The notes beneath the pieces are model-generated. The model saw only the letters and a list, made by a program, of their open reading frames with translations, searched no databases and was not told the DNA's origin. From positions 1-56,324 of the forward strand of contig CAYUWG010000019.1 of NCBI GenBank assembly GCA_964448285.1: 56,324 bases of DNA. The letters are read 5' to 3'. Shown here piece after piece: positions 34,429 to 44,149 of the stretch (the first letter of the stretch is position 1; every line of letters starts with the position of its first letter). This stretch comes from CAYUWG01 sp964448285. GTDB taxonomy: Bacteria > Bacteroidota > Ignavibacteria > SZUA-365. Both the position numbers and the translations under genes were made by a program.

Positions 34429-34890
34429 ATGCGAGCGCTGATACAACGTGTTTCCCGCGCATCGGTAACGGTCGAGGGATCAGTTACCGGCAGCATCGGT
34501 AATGGATTGCTCGTCTTCATCGGTGTACGTGAAGGGGATGGCGAGGATGATGCGAGCTATCTCGCGTCGCGGGTTTCCACCTTGCGCATCTTCAACGACG
34601 ACGAAGGAAAAATGAACCTGAGTATCCGGGACGTCGGCGGCCAGGTGCTCGTTGTATCACAATTCACGCTTCACGCACAAACGCGCAAAGGGAATCGACC
34701 GAGCTACACGATTGCAGCCGACCCGGTGCTGGCAGAATCGCTGTACAACCTTTTTATCGGGGAACTCCGCAGAGAGTTAGGAGAGAACCGAATTGCAACG
34801 GGCCTCTTTCGTGCGATCATGCAGGTGGAGTTGGTAAACGATGGACCGGTTACGATTTTTTTGAAAAGCAAGCGCGAATATGATGAGTGA
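34429..34890 (+). CDS. dtd: D-aminoacyl-tRNA deacylase
   Basis: A 153-residue homodimeric enzyme that removes D-amino acids wrongly attached to tRNA. The catalytic motifs S-Q-F-T-L and N-D-G-P-V-T are both present, at about 79-83 and 138-143. The N terminus MRALIQRVSRASVTVEG is typical. The length is normal. It lies between the SpoT-like hydrolase and the phosphoglycerate-mutase-like gene. Confidence 0.96.
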   Translation: MRALIQRVSRASVTVEGSVTGSIGNGLLVFIGVREGDGEDDASYLASRVSTLRIFNDDEGKMNLSIRDVGGQVLVVSQFTLHAQTRKGNRPSYTIAADPVLAESLYNLFIGELRRELGENRIATGLFRAIMQVELVNDGPVTIFLKSKREYDE

Positions 34891-34973
34891 CGATGAACAC
34901 TCTCATCTGAAATCCTTCATCGACCCTTCATGCCCATACCACATTCTGTTTTCGATTTCCCTGAGGCGAAACG

Positions 34974-35951
34974 ATGATCGTGGTAATGAAGTCACGCGAG
35001 ACGATGCATATACCTGAAATACGAAAGGTTCTTTTCATCTTTCTCGATGGCATCGGTATCGGTACGAAGGATCCGGCGAGAAATCCTTTCTTCGCAACCG
35101 AGCTTCCATTCCTTCAATCACTGCTCGATGGAAAGCTCCCTTCGCTGCGTCAACGCCGCATCGATGCGCGTCATGCAGCGTGCATTCCAGTGGATGCAAC
35201 GATGGGTGTCGCGGGTTTTCCGCAAAGCGGCACCGGCCAAGCGGCCCTTTACACTGGCGTGAATACAGCGAAAATCATCGGTCAGCACTTCGGTCCGTAC
35301 TTGTATTCAACGCTCAAACCTGTCGTGGAACGGGAGAACATCTTTCGACGATTACTCAACGAAGGTATCGAACGTTCGGAACTTGCTCTTGCGAATGCCT
35401 TTCCACAGCGCTTCTTCGACTATATGGCCTCCGGTCGCCAACGCATGGTTGCAGGAATGTACGCGGCGCATGTAACGGAAATACCGTTTCGCGATATCGC
35501 CATGTTGAAAAAAGGCATGGCCGTATCAACGGATATCACTGCGGAGCGATGGGCGGACATCGGGCATCCCGACGCACCTGTTCTCTCGCCGTATCAAGCC
35601 GGAAGGCAATTGGCTCACATTGCTGTAGAGCATTCCTTCTCACTCTATGAGTATTTCATGACCGATAAGGCAGGACACGAACGAAGTATGACACACGCAG
35701 TAAGAATCCTTCAGGACATCGATGATTTTCTTCGCGGCGTTTGGGAAGCGCGAGACAGTTCTCTCACCATCATACTCTCCAGCGATCATGGAAATCTCGA
35801 AGAGCTTTCCGTGAAGACGCATACGCGCAATCCCATTCCGCTTCTCGTATTCGGTGCTCAAATCCAAAGCTTCATATCGCTGCTTCCCTTAGATAAGCGT
35901 CCTTCGATTTCGGATATCACACCGGCCATCTGTAGATTCCTCTGCCCGTAA
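34974..35951 (+). CDS. Alkaline-phosphatase-superfamily metalloenzyme, phosphoglycerate-mutase-like
   Basis: A 325-residue protein of the cofactor-independent phosphoglycerate mutase/phosphopentomutase superfamily. Metal and nucleophile motifs are FIFLDGIGIG, SGTGQAALYTG (probable nucleophile Ser/Thr), TDKAGHE, SSDHGNLEE and THTRNPIPLLVFG. It is shorter than a true mutase (about 510 residues) and lacks the inserted domain, so it is probably a phosphatase, sulfatase or phosphodonor hydrolase of unknown substrate. GAGGCGAAACG precedes ATG 34974 and supports that start. Confidence 0.85.
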   Translation: MIVVMKSRETMHIPEIRKVLFIFLDGIGIGTKDPARNPFFATELPFLQSLLDGKLPSLRQRRIDARHAACIPVDATMGVAGFPQSGTGQAALYTGVNTAKIIGQHFGPYLYSTLKPVVERENIFRRLLNEGIERSELALANAFPQRFFDYMASGRQRMVAGMYAAHVTEIPFRDIAMLKKGMAVSTDITAERWADIGHPDAPVLSPYQAGRQLAHIAVEHSFSLYEYFMTDKAGHERSMTHAVRILQDIDDFLRGVWEARDSSLTIILSSDHGNLEELSVKTHTRNPIPLLVFGAQIQSFISLLPLDKRPSISDITPAICRFLCP

Positions 35952-35970
35952 CCAGAACCTCAGTTCAGGT

Positions 35971-38394
35971 ATGATTCGACGCCACGGAAATATTTTTCGA
36001 CTTCCCGCAGTGCGGTTCTTTCTGATGCTTGCAGGCGGTATTCTTCTTTCCGAATCCGTGCATGTCGATTCACGAGTGGCGCTCACGCTTGTTCTTTCAC
36101 TCATTCCATTCATCCTCGTCTTCGCCTACTTCGCAACGAGGCATTTTGCCTTCAAACTCTTGTCTCTCGCTTTAACCTCCCTGCTCGTCTTCGGACTTGG
36201 ATGCTATCTCGGTAACCGGTGGAGCGAAAGCATCGACAGCTCATTGCTTGAATTCGCCGATGGAAAGAGCCGCGTTCGGGTAATCGGTATCGTGGAGGAT
36301 CATCCGCAGCGCAAGCAGGACCGAGTCTCGTTTTTCCTCGAAGTCATTAAGGTGAATACGGATACTGCCGAGCGTCGTCTCAACGCGAAGACGCTCGTGT
36401 ATTATTCACGGAGTTCATTCGATCCCGATGATAAACTCAAGCCCGTTCAGGTTGGCGACACCGTCGCGCTCGATGGCACTTTACGCACACCTCAAGCGGC
36501 AAGGAATCCCGGCGGATTCAACTTCCGCAGTTATCTGATACGTCATAGCGTCACGACGGTGATGAGCGTTAACGCAGGCAACCGACTGCACATCATCGGC
36601 ACTGCTGAACCTTCGTTCTTTCAGACGGTCTTAGATGAAATCCGGTCAACCACACAGCGGGGAATACGGAGACTGTATCGTGACGACAACGCCGACATCA
36701 TGCACGGATTGATCTTAGGCGAACGCGGAAGCATCCGGGATGAAATCACCGATGCCTTTCGTGATGCCGGTGTCGTGCATATCCTTGCCGTGTCCGGCTT
36801 GCATGTCGGAATCATCCTTGCGATGGTGTGGATTCCGTTCGGGCGGTTGTCCCTGCGTTTCAGGATTCCGCTGGCGCTTCTCGTTCTCTGGTGCTATGCA
36901 TTCCTGACCGGAATGGCGCCGCCGGTCGTGCGCGCGACGTTCATGGCAACGAGTGTTTTGCTGTCGTTCGCTTCGCAACGCCTCACGAACCCGGTAAACA
37001 ATCTCGCTGCAGCCGGCGCCTTGATTTTACTCGTCTCTCCTCAAGCGCTTTTTCTCCCGGGATTTCAACTTTCTTTTTCCGCTGTCATTGCAATTCTCCT
37101 TGGGTATGACCGGCTGCAGTGGTTCCTCTTGCAGCGGTTCGAGCGGCTTCGTGAATCGTTCATTCTCAAGAATCTGGCAAGCTTGCTCGCACTCACGATC
37201 ATGGCGCAGGTTGGGACTCTGCCTTTCGTCCTCGTGTATTTCGAAAGAATCAGTTTTGTCGGTTTAGCCGCGAACCTGATCGTCGTTCCGCTTGTCTTCG
37301 TCGTCGTTGCAGCCGGTGTGCTCGGTGTGCTGCTGCACTCGCTTTGGCTTGGCGCGGCGATTCTGTTCGCTGAGACCTCCAGCTTCGCCCTCGATATCAT
37401 CCTCACCGTATCGGAATGGCTATCATCGTTGCCTTTCGCCGTGATGCTTGTCCCGGACGTACCTTGGCTGTTTCTTACTGCATACGTCCTGTGTGTGGTC
37501 GTACTCCTTCATCAGCGTGCAAGATTTCTCACGCGACTTATCGTTGTGATGTTGATCGTGACCGCGTCTTTTTCCTTCGGCTGGGCAGCAACGGAAGCTC
37601 CGGCATCGGCAATACTGCGGCTCACGTTTCTCGACGTCGGGCAGGGCGATGCAACGCTCGTGGAATTTCCAAACGGGAAGAACATGCTGATCGACTGCGG
37701 ACCGATGGTTCGGAACTACGACTCCGGTGCGAGAACCGTGCTCCCCTATCTTCAGCGACGCGGAATTAAAACGCTCGACGTACTTGTCCTGACGCATCCG
37801 GATAACGATCACATCGGAGGTGCCCGTGCGATTCTTCGCGCGTTCGACGTGCGACGGATCTATTACGCCTGCAAATGGAAAGCAGAGGGATTGCAATTCC
37901 ACGTCGATAGCTTGATGAAGATCGAGGGCGCGAAATTGTACGACGTTCGTGCCGGTGAAAGAATCGCTCTCGATCCGACTACGCGCGCGTACGTTCTTTC
38001 TCCTCCGCGCGACTCGGACGCCACGTTCGCATCCAACAACACATCCATCGTGCTCAAGATCATCTATGGCAAGACATCGTTTCTTCTCACGGGCGACGCG
38101 GAAAAAGAAGCGGAGGCTGAGATGGTTCGACGATACGGCGACTTGCTCGCATCAGACGTGTACAAGGTCGGTCACCACGGAAGTCTCACGAGTACGACCC
38201 TGTCTTTCATCCTGAAAGTGAAACCCACTCATGCGGTCATTTCATGCGGAAGGTTGAATCGCTTCAACCATCCGAGGCAGGAGATTCTCACTCGACTCAA
38301 ATTCATCGGCGCACAAGTCTATCGCACCGATCTTGAAGGCGCAATCATCCTTGAATCCGACGGGAAAGACATCCAGCGCAAAAGATGGAGATAG
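35971..38394 (+). CDS. comEC: ComEC/Rec2 DNA uptake channel
   Basis: An 807-residue inner-membrane protein that carries single-stranded DNA into the cell during natural transformation. It has a DUF4131-type N-terminal part with two helices and an OB-like segment. The competence domain (about 240-500) has many helices, including ILAVSGLHVGIILAM. A C-terminal metallo-beta-lactamase domain starts near 550 (FLDVGQGDATLVEFP) with the metal motif THPDNDHIGG at about 608 and VGHHGS later. All three domains are present, so the gene is full length. Confidence 0.95.
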   Translation: MIRRHGNIFRLPAVRFFLMLAGGILLSESVHVDSRVALTLVLSLIPFILVFAYFATRHFAFKLLSLALTSLLVFGLGCYLGNRWSESIDSSLLEFADGKSRVRVIGIVEDHPQRKQDRVSFFLEVIKVNTDTAERRLNAKTLVYYSRSSFDPDDKLKPVQVGDTVALDGTLRTPQAARNPGGFNFRSYLIRHSVTTVMSVNAGNRLHIIGTAEPSFFQTVLDEIRSTTQRGIRRLYRDDNADIMHGLILGERGSIRDEITDAFRDAGVVHILAVSGLHVGIILAMVWIPFGRLSLRFRIPLALLVLWCYAFLTGMAPPVVRATFMATSVLLSFASQRLTNPVNNLAAAGALILLVSPQALFLPGFQLSFSAVIAILLGYDRLQWFLLQRFERLRESFILKNLASLLALTIMAQVGTLPFVLVYFERISFVGLAANLIVVPLVFVVVAAGVLGVLLHSLWLGAAILFAETSSFALDIILTVSEWLSSLPFAVMLVPDVPWLFLTAYVLCVVVLLHQRARFLTRLIVVMLIVTASFSFGWAATEAPASAILRLTFLDVGQGDATLVEFPNGKNMLIDCGPMVRNYDSGARTVLPYLQRRGIKTLDVLVLTHPDNDHIGGARAILRAFDVRRIYYACKWKAEGLQFHVDSLMKIEGAKLYDVRAGERIALDPTTRAYVLSPPRDSDATFASNNTSIVLKIIYGKTSFLLTGDAEKEAEAEMVRRYGDLLASDVYKVGHHGSLTSTTLSFILKVKPTHAVISCGRLNRFNHPRQEILTRLKFIGAQVYRTDLEGAIILESDGKDIQRKRWR

Positions 38395-38436
38395 GTTCGT
38401 CGAATTCGAACTGAGATCTTCACAGCATTCTTCCGG

Positions 38437-39831
38437 TCAGAATTTCACGGATTCGAAAACCTTCATACCGAAGTGTGCTGCCTTCGCCTTCATGAAAGTC
38501 CGCATCATCTTGCCCCATCGCTTCTTTCGTGCATGGCGCAGCCGTGCGAAAGCCGCTTCATTTATCACTCTCCTGTTTGCGAACCAGTAGAAACGATCGG
38601 AGTTGCGTCCCGCAATACGGATGTAACGATCGTTCCATGATGAGAACGGCAAGGCTGGAACGACGATCCGGTCAGAGACCTCATTGTAAAATGTCGTCCC
38701 TTTGATCGGATACGCGGTCGTTGTCAGCACGATGTCCGGGCGCGAACGCTTGAGATACGCAATCGTTTTTTCGATGTCGGAAGGTTGTTCGCCGGCGTAG
38801 CCGAGCATGATGAACGTGCCAACCTCGATTCCCGCCTCATGGCAGGCGGCTGTTATCGCCTCAACTTGTTCGATGCGGACGTCACGGCTCATCGCATCGA
38901 GAATGCGCTGCGATCCGGATTCCGCGCCGATCCAGACACGCTTGCACGACATGCGTTTCAATGTTTGAACTACCTCGCCCGTCAACCTGTCGGCGCGCGT
39001 GATGCATTCGAAAGGAATGGAGAGCGAACGTCTCAACAACTCGTCTTCGAGTGCGAAAAGCCACTTATGATTGATCGTAAACACGTCGTCGGCAAACCAC
39101 AGGAAATCCGGTTTGTAGCGTTTCGATAGAAAGAGAATTTCTTCCGCAACGAGGGACGGCGAACGACGGCGGTAACTTTCGCCATAGACAGCGTGACTGC
39201 ACCACTTGCACGTGTACGGACAGCCGCGCATCGTGATGATGGAGAGCGAAGAATATCCATGGCGCTTCTTCCATGTATGTAGGTATGGTTCCAAATCGAT
39301 ACTCTCTCTGTCGGGCATCGAAAGCTCATCCAATGTTGGAAGTAATGCTCGCGGCGGTGTTTGAATGACGACGCCGTTATCGAGAAAAGCTAAGCCATCG
39401 ACACTGCGCAATGCATCCTTGTCTTCCGTTCCGTTCAGGACTCGTAAAGTCTCATCGAGTGTTCGTTCACCTTCTCCGATGACGACGATATCAGCGCCTT
39501 CTTCAAGGAATTCTTTTGCATAGAACGGCACCTCCGGCCCGCCGAGAATGACCTTCGCACCATGTCGTTTCGCGATCGCAATCATTTTAATGGCAGAGAA
39601 TTTCGTCATCATGTTCACTGAAATCCCGACCATGCGAGGCTTCGTACTCGAAACCTCCGCCTCGAATTCCTTAAGCGAGCGAAACGTTGCGTCGAACAAG
39701 CCTACTGTGTGACCGCGAATCTTGAGGTATGCGGAAAGAGAAAGGATGCTCAGAGGGACATAGGGCTTCATCACTCTCTGCTCCGTCGGATCTTCTGCGA
39801 GGAAGTATGCATGTGCAAGAAGGATATCCAT
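38437..39831 (-). CDS. B12-binding domain radical SAM protein (second of a tandem pair)
   Basis: A 464-residue protein. The N-terminal cobalamin-binding-type Rossmann domain (about 1-140) contains MKPYVPLSILSLSAYLK and GADIVVIGEGE. No D-x-H-x-x-G motif is seen, so cobalamin may be bound base-off or not at all. The radical SAM cluster motif is C204-P-Y-T-C208-K-W-C211. ATG 39831 overlaps the stop of the upstream paralogue by one base (TGATG). Related enzymes methylate or rearrange unactivated carbons; the substrate is unknown. The C-terminal basic region (RLRHARKKRWGKMMRTFMKAK) recurs loosely in the partner. Confidence 0.92.
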   Translation of the reverse strand: MDILLAHAYFLAEDPTEQRVMKPYVPLSILSLSAYLKIRGHTVGLFDATFRSLKEFEAEVSSTKPRMVGISVNMMTKFSAIKMIAIAKRHGAKVILGGPEVPFYAKEFLEEGADIVVIGEGERTLDETLRVLNGTEDKDALRSVDGLAFLDNGVVIQTPPRALLPTLDELSMPDRESIDLEPYLHTWKKRHGYSSLSIITMRGCPYTCKWCSHAVYGESYRRRSPSLVAEEILFLSKRYKPDFLWFADDVFTINHKWLFALEDELLRRSLSIPFECITRADRLTGEVVQTLKRMSCKRVWIGAESGSQRILDAMSRDVRIEQVEAITAACHEAGIEVGTFIMLGYAGEQPSDIEKTIAYLKRSRPDIVLTTTAYPIKGTTFYNEVSDRIVVPALPFSSWNDRYIRIAGRNSDRFYWFANRRVINEAAFARLRHARKKRWGKMMRTFMKAKAAHFGMKVFESVKF

Positions 39832-41306
39832 CACGATGCCGGCTGCATGAGGAAAGGCGGATGAATCGGCTTGCGACGACGGGCAAAGAACATGGCAACC
39901 CTGTGAACGACCAACTGTGCTGCATGCCATTGAATCGCGGCGATGTGTCGCAAGTCCTTCGCACGGAATGCACCGGTAAACAGCGATCGAACGCCCTGGC
40001 GCAACCGGAACTCATGGTGAACTGCTTTATGCAACGAACGATAGAAGGTAGGATGAAACGCGCCGGGAAAGATCAAATCGAGATCTCCCGAATCGATCCA
40101 ATTCTGCTTCGTTCCGAGTTGTGCACGCACACGCTCATAGAACTTCGTACCCGGCAATGGATAGGATACGGAGATCCCGATGTCGTCCGGTTTACACTCC
40201 CTCAGAAGTGCGAGCGTCTGTTGGATTTCCCATTCCCCTTCGTCGGGATAGCCGAATTGAAGGAACCATGCCACACGCACATTGTGTGCTTTCAACAGCG
40301 CGGTCGCGGATCGAATTTCATCGATGGTCGTGCCCTTCTCCATCGCATCTAAAATTTTTTGTGAACCGGACTCTGCGCCGATCCAAACGGTCTCGGCTCC
40401 GGCGAGTTCGATGTTTGCGACGTTGTCCTCTTTCAACATCAGGTCAACGCGGGTTTGACACGTGAAAGGGATTCGACAATCCATTTCGTCAACCAACTCG
40501 CTGAATCGTTTGAGCCATCCCGGTTTCAATCCAAGAATGTCATCGCTGAACCACAGGTGATCCGGTGCAAAGCTCTCCCGGAGGAATTGCATTTCTCTTA
40601 CGACATTCTCCGGAGAGCGTGAATTGTACACCTGTCCGTAAATCGGCTTCGCGCACCAATTGCAGTGAAACGGACAGCCGCGCGTCGTCACGAGGTTCAA
40701 GCTGAAAACTCCGTGTCGCCTCCACGCATCACGATATGCGTCCATATCGACCAAATCCCAGGCCGGAAAGGGCAATGCATCGAGATCGGAAATCAATGCT
40801 CGTTTCGGTGTAAACATCACGCCGTCTCTCGTCGGATATGCGATGCCGTTCACGCTCCGCAGATCCCCATCCGGTATCGCTTCAAGAAGTTCGGGCACGG
40901 TCACTTCGCCTTCCCCGCAAACGATCACGTCCACTCCATGAGAGAAATACTCCGCGGAATGATCGACGGGATCCGAGCCTTGCACGATGACATAGGACCC
41001 GTGTCGCTTCGCAATCGACGCCATACGAAAGCACGCGTGTCTCATGCGAAGCAGGCACATCTTGCTGAGGTAGTTGAAATTGTCTTCGAAGAACAACGTG
41101 ACGTCCGGATTGAAGGACTTCACGTGTGATTCAATCTCTTCCTCACTCCGTGAAAGCACCGGATCGAACAAGCGCACTTCGAAACCCGCGTTGCGAAGAA
41201 CTGCTGCGATATACAGCGTACCCAAGGGCGGATACGGCTTCATTTGCCTGAAGGATTTCGGATCGAAGCGAAGGAAGTAACTATGCGCGACGAGGACTTT
41301 ACGCAC
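39831..41306 (-). CDS. B12-binding domain radical SAM protein (first of a tandem pair)
   Basis: A 491-residue paralogue of the next gene with the same layout: VAHSYFLRFDPKSFRQMKPYPPLGTLYIAAVL, GVDVIVCGEGEVTVPELLEAI, and the cluster motif C211-P-F-H-C215-N-W-C218. Start choice: GTG 41306 has GGAAGAA before it and aligns with the paralogue's N terminus. An ATG at 41348 would lie deeper in the upstream gene. It overlaps the nucleotidyltransferase-like gene by 8 bp. The tandem pair looks like an old duplication with divergent substrates. Confidence 0.92.
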   Translation of the reverse strand: MRKVLVAHSYFLRFDPKSFRQMKPYPPLGTLYIAAVLRNAGFEVRLFDPVLSRSEEEIESHVKSFNPDVTLFFEDNFNYLSKMCLLRMRHACFRMASIAKRHGSYVIVQGSDPVDHSAEYFSHGVDVIVCGEGEVTVPELLEAIPDGDLRSVNGIAYPTRDGVMFTPKRALISDLDALPFPAWDLVDMDAYRDAWRRHGVFSLNLVTTRGCPFHCNWCAKPIYGQVYNSRSPENVVREMQFLRESFAPDHLWFSDDILGLKPGWLKRFSELVDEMDCRIPFTCQTRVDLMLKEDNVANIELAGAETVWIGAESGSQKILDAMEKGTTIDEIRSATALLKAHNVRVAWFLQFGYPDEGEWEIQQTLALLRECKPDDIGISVSYPLPGTKFYERVRAQLGTKQNWIDSGDLDLIFPGAFHPTFYRSLHKAVHHEFRLRQGVRSLFTGAFRAKDLRHIAAIQWHAAQLVVHRVAMFFARRRKPIHPPFLMQPAS

Positions 41307-42237
41307 GGAGTTCTTCCAATCGCGGAAGAGTTTCGGGATGACGCGCATTGAGACGAAGCGTATAAGCGTTGAGAATCTTCGTTTGAAAATCGGGCGCGTG
41401 CGCTTTCGAGCTGGACTTTGAAACGCGGAAGAGAAAGTTTCTCTTCTCCTCCGAAAGGTGCGGGTAGCGCTTTCGCCAAATGCGTTCCCAAACGTGCATG
41501 AGTTTGTCGTCTATGGTGTCCCCGATACTACCGCGAAACGGCATCTCGAGAATTCGGGCTACGAGTGAAGGTCTGTTGTTCACCGGTAACGAGTGGATGG
41601 CCCCGTGTGCCCAGTTCGGAAAGAACGACCGCATCCACCCGTTCGCGGCAAGGAATGCATGGAAGAGTTGTTCGTTGTAAAGAACTTTCGCGTGTGCGAT
41701 TTCCGTTGCCGTGAAGATGTTCTTTTCCGGAATCTCAAGGTCGTCAGTTGAAATGAAGTAGTTCAGGCAGAAGAACTTCCTGCTGTTGAGGAGAAAGACT
41801 TTCTTGAAAGCGATAAGAAGCGTCCGTGCAATCCAGAGTCGACCGGGTATCGTGATGATAAAGTAATCGATATCCTGCGTCGAATCGCTGATATTCTTGC
41901 TCAACGTCCCGGTGACAATGACGCTACGCACGAAGGGTGCGCGTTTGATCACGTGCATCATCAACCGCGCGATACGCCAATGCTTCTGTGCGTAACGCTC
42001 CATGCGTAACCGGCGCTCGACGAGAGATTGAATCCGTGAATCGATACTGACAAAGCCGTTGTGTTCATGAAGCCTGCCGCTCCTGATTTCCTCATCGATA
42101 CGTTCACGAATGGTATCCGGTGTGATCGAGTTTACCCCAAGGAAAGAAAAAATCTCATCGCATGTCAGCGGATATGCGAAGATATCGTAGTACAGAAGTG
42201 TTGAGCGAATGCTTTGAATGAGATCTGTGTCGGACAC
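41299..42237 (-). CDS. Nucleotidyltransferase-fold protein with N-terminal winged-helix-like region
   Basis: A 312-residue protein. Residues about 1-75 look like a winged-helix domain (YYDIFAYPLTCDEIFSFLG and RIDEEIRSGRLHEHNGF). A minimal nucleotidyltransferase core follows, with G110-T111 and the metal pair D122-x-D124 in QDIDYFII. The remainder is helical. Such proteins transfer a nucleotide to an unknown acceptor. It is the first gene of a three-gene minus-strand unit with two radical SAM enzymes, overlapping the first by 8 bp, so the three probably act together. Confidence 0.8.
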   Translation of the reverse strand: MSDTDLIQSIRSTLLYYDIFAYPLTCDEIFSFLGVNSITPDTIRERIDEEIRSGRLHEHNGFVSIDSRIQSLVERRLRMERYAQKHWRIARLMMHVIKRAPFVRSVIVTGTLSKNISDSTQDIDYFIITIPGRLWIARTLLIAFKKVFLLNSRKFFCLNYFISTDDLEIPEKNIFTATEIAHAKVLYNEQLFHAFLAANGWMRSFFPNWAHGAIHSLPVNNRPSLVARILEMPFRGSIGDTIDDKLMHVWERIWRKRYPHLSEEKRNFLFRVSKSSSKAHAPDFQTKILNAYTLRLNARHPETLPRLEELRA

Positions 42238-42338
42238 GATGGGCTTTGATTGAAGGTCTCAGTAACTTCAAATTCAAAATATGGGCATAGTCCTCAAAAG
42301 CAAAGTGAAATGCGAGTGACTGCCCTTTTCGTGATTGA

Positions 42339-43418
42339 CTACTTTTTCCTGCGCAGCAGTTTGAAGAGTGTTTTCCCAACTTGACCGATGGAATAGATTC
42401 CTCGAAAGTTTTCGGCTCCGGGACCGAAGGCAAAGACTGGGACCATCGCGGCGGTGTGATCTCCCGACGACCATTTTGCCGTTAGATCCGATCCATCCGT
42501 TTTCGAGCCATAGAGTGTCAATCCTCCCGTCTCATGATCGCCGGTCACAAGTACGAGCGTCTCCGGATGTTCCTCAGCGAGGTTCAGACCGTGACCGATA
42601 ACCGCATCGAACTCCTTCAACTCACCGAGAAGGTACTCGAAGTCATTATCGTGTCCCGCCCAATCGATTTGTGAGCCTTCGATCACGAGCAGATATCCGG
42701 CAGGATTTCTCTTAAGGATGCTGAATGCTTTCCGAAAGAGATCGGTAAGCGAGTATTGTCTTTCAGTCGCTTTGGGAAGTCCATCGTCCGCGAGAAGGAG
42801 AAGCAGCTTTCGTGCATTCTTTAGCGACTCATCATGGCTGAATCCAACGAAGTATTTCTTCTGACGCATTTCATCGATAAGGTTTTTCCCATCTGTGCGT
42901 ACGCCTCCTCTTTCTTTAGGAAGAAAGTACTGCTTGCCCCCGCCGATAAGCACGTCGAAATTTCCGTCGGCAATCTGCCGCGCGATTTCATCGTGCATCT
43001 GTCTCGACTCGACGTGTGCAACGAATGCCGCCGGTGTCGCATGGGTGATCGAGCTTGTCGCGATGATCCCGACGGATTTCCCCAACGATCGGGCATACTC
43101 CGCGAGCGTCTTCAAATCCTTCCCATTGACATCGACGGCGACCGCACCATTCTTCGTCAGTTCGCCTGTGCTAAGCGCCGTCGCAGCGGCAGCGGATTCC
43201 GTGACAAGGTCCACTGCCGAACGCGTATCGGACAGACCGATTACAGGGAATCGCCCGAAGTTCGTTTTCCCCTGCTTGATGTGCAGCGCGCTTCCCTGCG
43301 ACAGCCCCAGTCCGTCACCGATGAAGAAGATGATGTTCTTCGGCAGCTCCTGCGAAAGTGCGGAGACCGAAACAGAAAGGATGAAGAGAAACGAGAGGAA
43401 AGGTATTCGATTTCGCAT
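42339..43418 (-). CDS. Alkaline phosphatase (PhoA type), secreted
   Basis: A 359-residue phosphomonoesterase with a signal peptide (FLSFLFILSVSVSALSQ). Motifs are FIGDGLGLSQ, the nucleophile serine in T-E-S-A-A-A-A-T-A, then EGSQIDWAGHDND, TGDHETGGLTLYG and SGDHTAAMVPVFAFGPG. The residue before the serine is Glu, where E. coli PhoA has Asp. ATG 43418 gives the proper signal sequence. It follows the redoxin gene by 68 bp on the same strand and would release phosphate for the Pit system. Confidence 0.93.
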   Translation of the reverse strand: MRNRIPFLSFLFILSVSVSALSQELPKNIIFFIGDGLGLSQGSALHIKQGKTNFGRFPVIGLSDTRSAVDLVTESAAAATALSTGELTKNGAVAVDVNGKDLKTLAEYARSLGKSVGIIATSSITHATPAAFVAHVESRQMHDEIARQIADGNFDVLIGGGKQYFLPKERGGVRTDGKNLIDEMRQKKYFVGFSHDESLKNARKLLLLLADDGLPKATERQYSLTDLFRKAFSILKRNPAGYLLVIEGSQIDWAGHDNDFEYLLGELKEFDAVIGHGLNLAEEHPETLVLVTGDHETGGLTLYGSKTDGSDLTAKWSSGDHTAAMVPVFAFGPGAENFRGIYSIGQVGKTLFKLLRRKK

Positions 43419-43486
43419 ATGTCTGTTCTTTGATGGTGATTCATGTTTGCAACGGGGGAGCGATGACTGCTCGATGTAGCTGATCA

Positions 43487-44149
43487 TTAGCCGGGATTCC
43501 TTGTGATGCTGCATCCAAGCGTCAGTTTTTCTTTTACGACCAACTCCTTTCCGGCGAGAAGAGTATCGAGCGCCGACTCCAGCGATCGATCAGTGATGAA
43601 TAAGCCGCTCTTATCGTCATCGATGCGGCCGTGATATTGCAGTATCCAGTCGGGTGTAAAGACGAAAACTTCAGGTGTGATTGTCGCCTGTGTCAAATCG
43701 GCGACCACGTGTCCATTGTCCTGATATACCGGAAGCGGGTAGTTTTTCTTTACGACATACGATTTCATACCGGATGCGGTCTCATCAGCATTCGAGTGAA
43801 GCGCGACGAAGGAAACACCATGCGGTTCGAATTTTCTGCGCAAAGTATCCAGCCGACCCGTATAACCGTCGGAACAGGGACATTTGTATGAACAGAAAAC
43901 CACGACTGTCATCGCCGTGCCCTTGAGGTCATGGAACATTACCGGTTTCCCGGAGAGATCCGTAACGGCCGCATCAGTGAGTGGAACCGCGAAGAGCGGC
44001 GATTTCAGTGCCCACGCATCCGTCTCACAAATGAGTGGTCCTTCCGGGACATCGTTTCCTGTCACACTGAGATAGCCCACAACTGAGACGAGTACAATAC
44101 CGGCGGTAAAAAACCCGATGAGTATCGATGGTTTTTTCATTGAAGCCAT
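43487..44149 (-). CDS. Membrane-anchored redoxin (AhpC/TSA-like)
   Basis: A 220-residue thioredoxin-fold protein with an N-terminal helix (about 9-28) that places the domain outside the membrane. The active-site region is VVFC86-S-Y-K-C90-P-C92-S, with an SCO-like C-x-x-x-C plus a third cysteine. Later segments are VSFVALHSNADET and ITPEVFVFTPDW. It could be a thiol peroxidase-like or copper-linked redox protein. The start overlaps the HMA-lipoprotein stop as TGATG; an ATG three codons later (44140) is the alternative. Confidence 0.83.
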   Translation of the reverse strand: MASMKKPSILIGFFTAGIVLVSVVGYLSVTGNDVPEGPLICETDAWALKSPLFAVPLTDAAVTDLSGKPVMFHDLKGTAMTVVVFCSYKCPCSDGYTGRLDTLRRKFEPHGVSFVALHSNADETASGMKSYVVKKNYPLPVYQDNGHVVADLTQATITPEVFVFTPDWILQYHGRIDDDKSGLFITDRSLESALDTLLAGKELVVKEKLTLGCSITRNPG

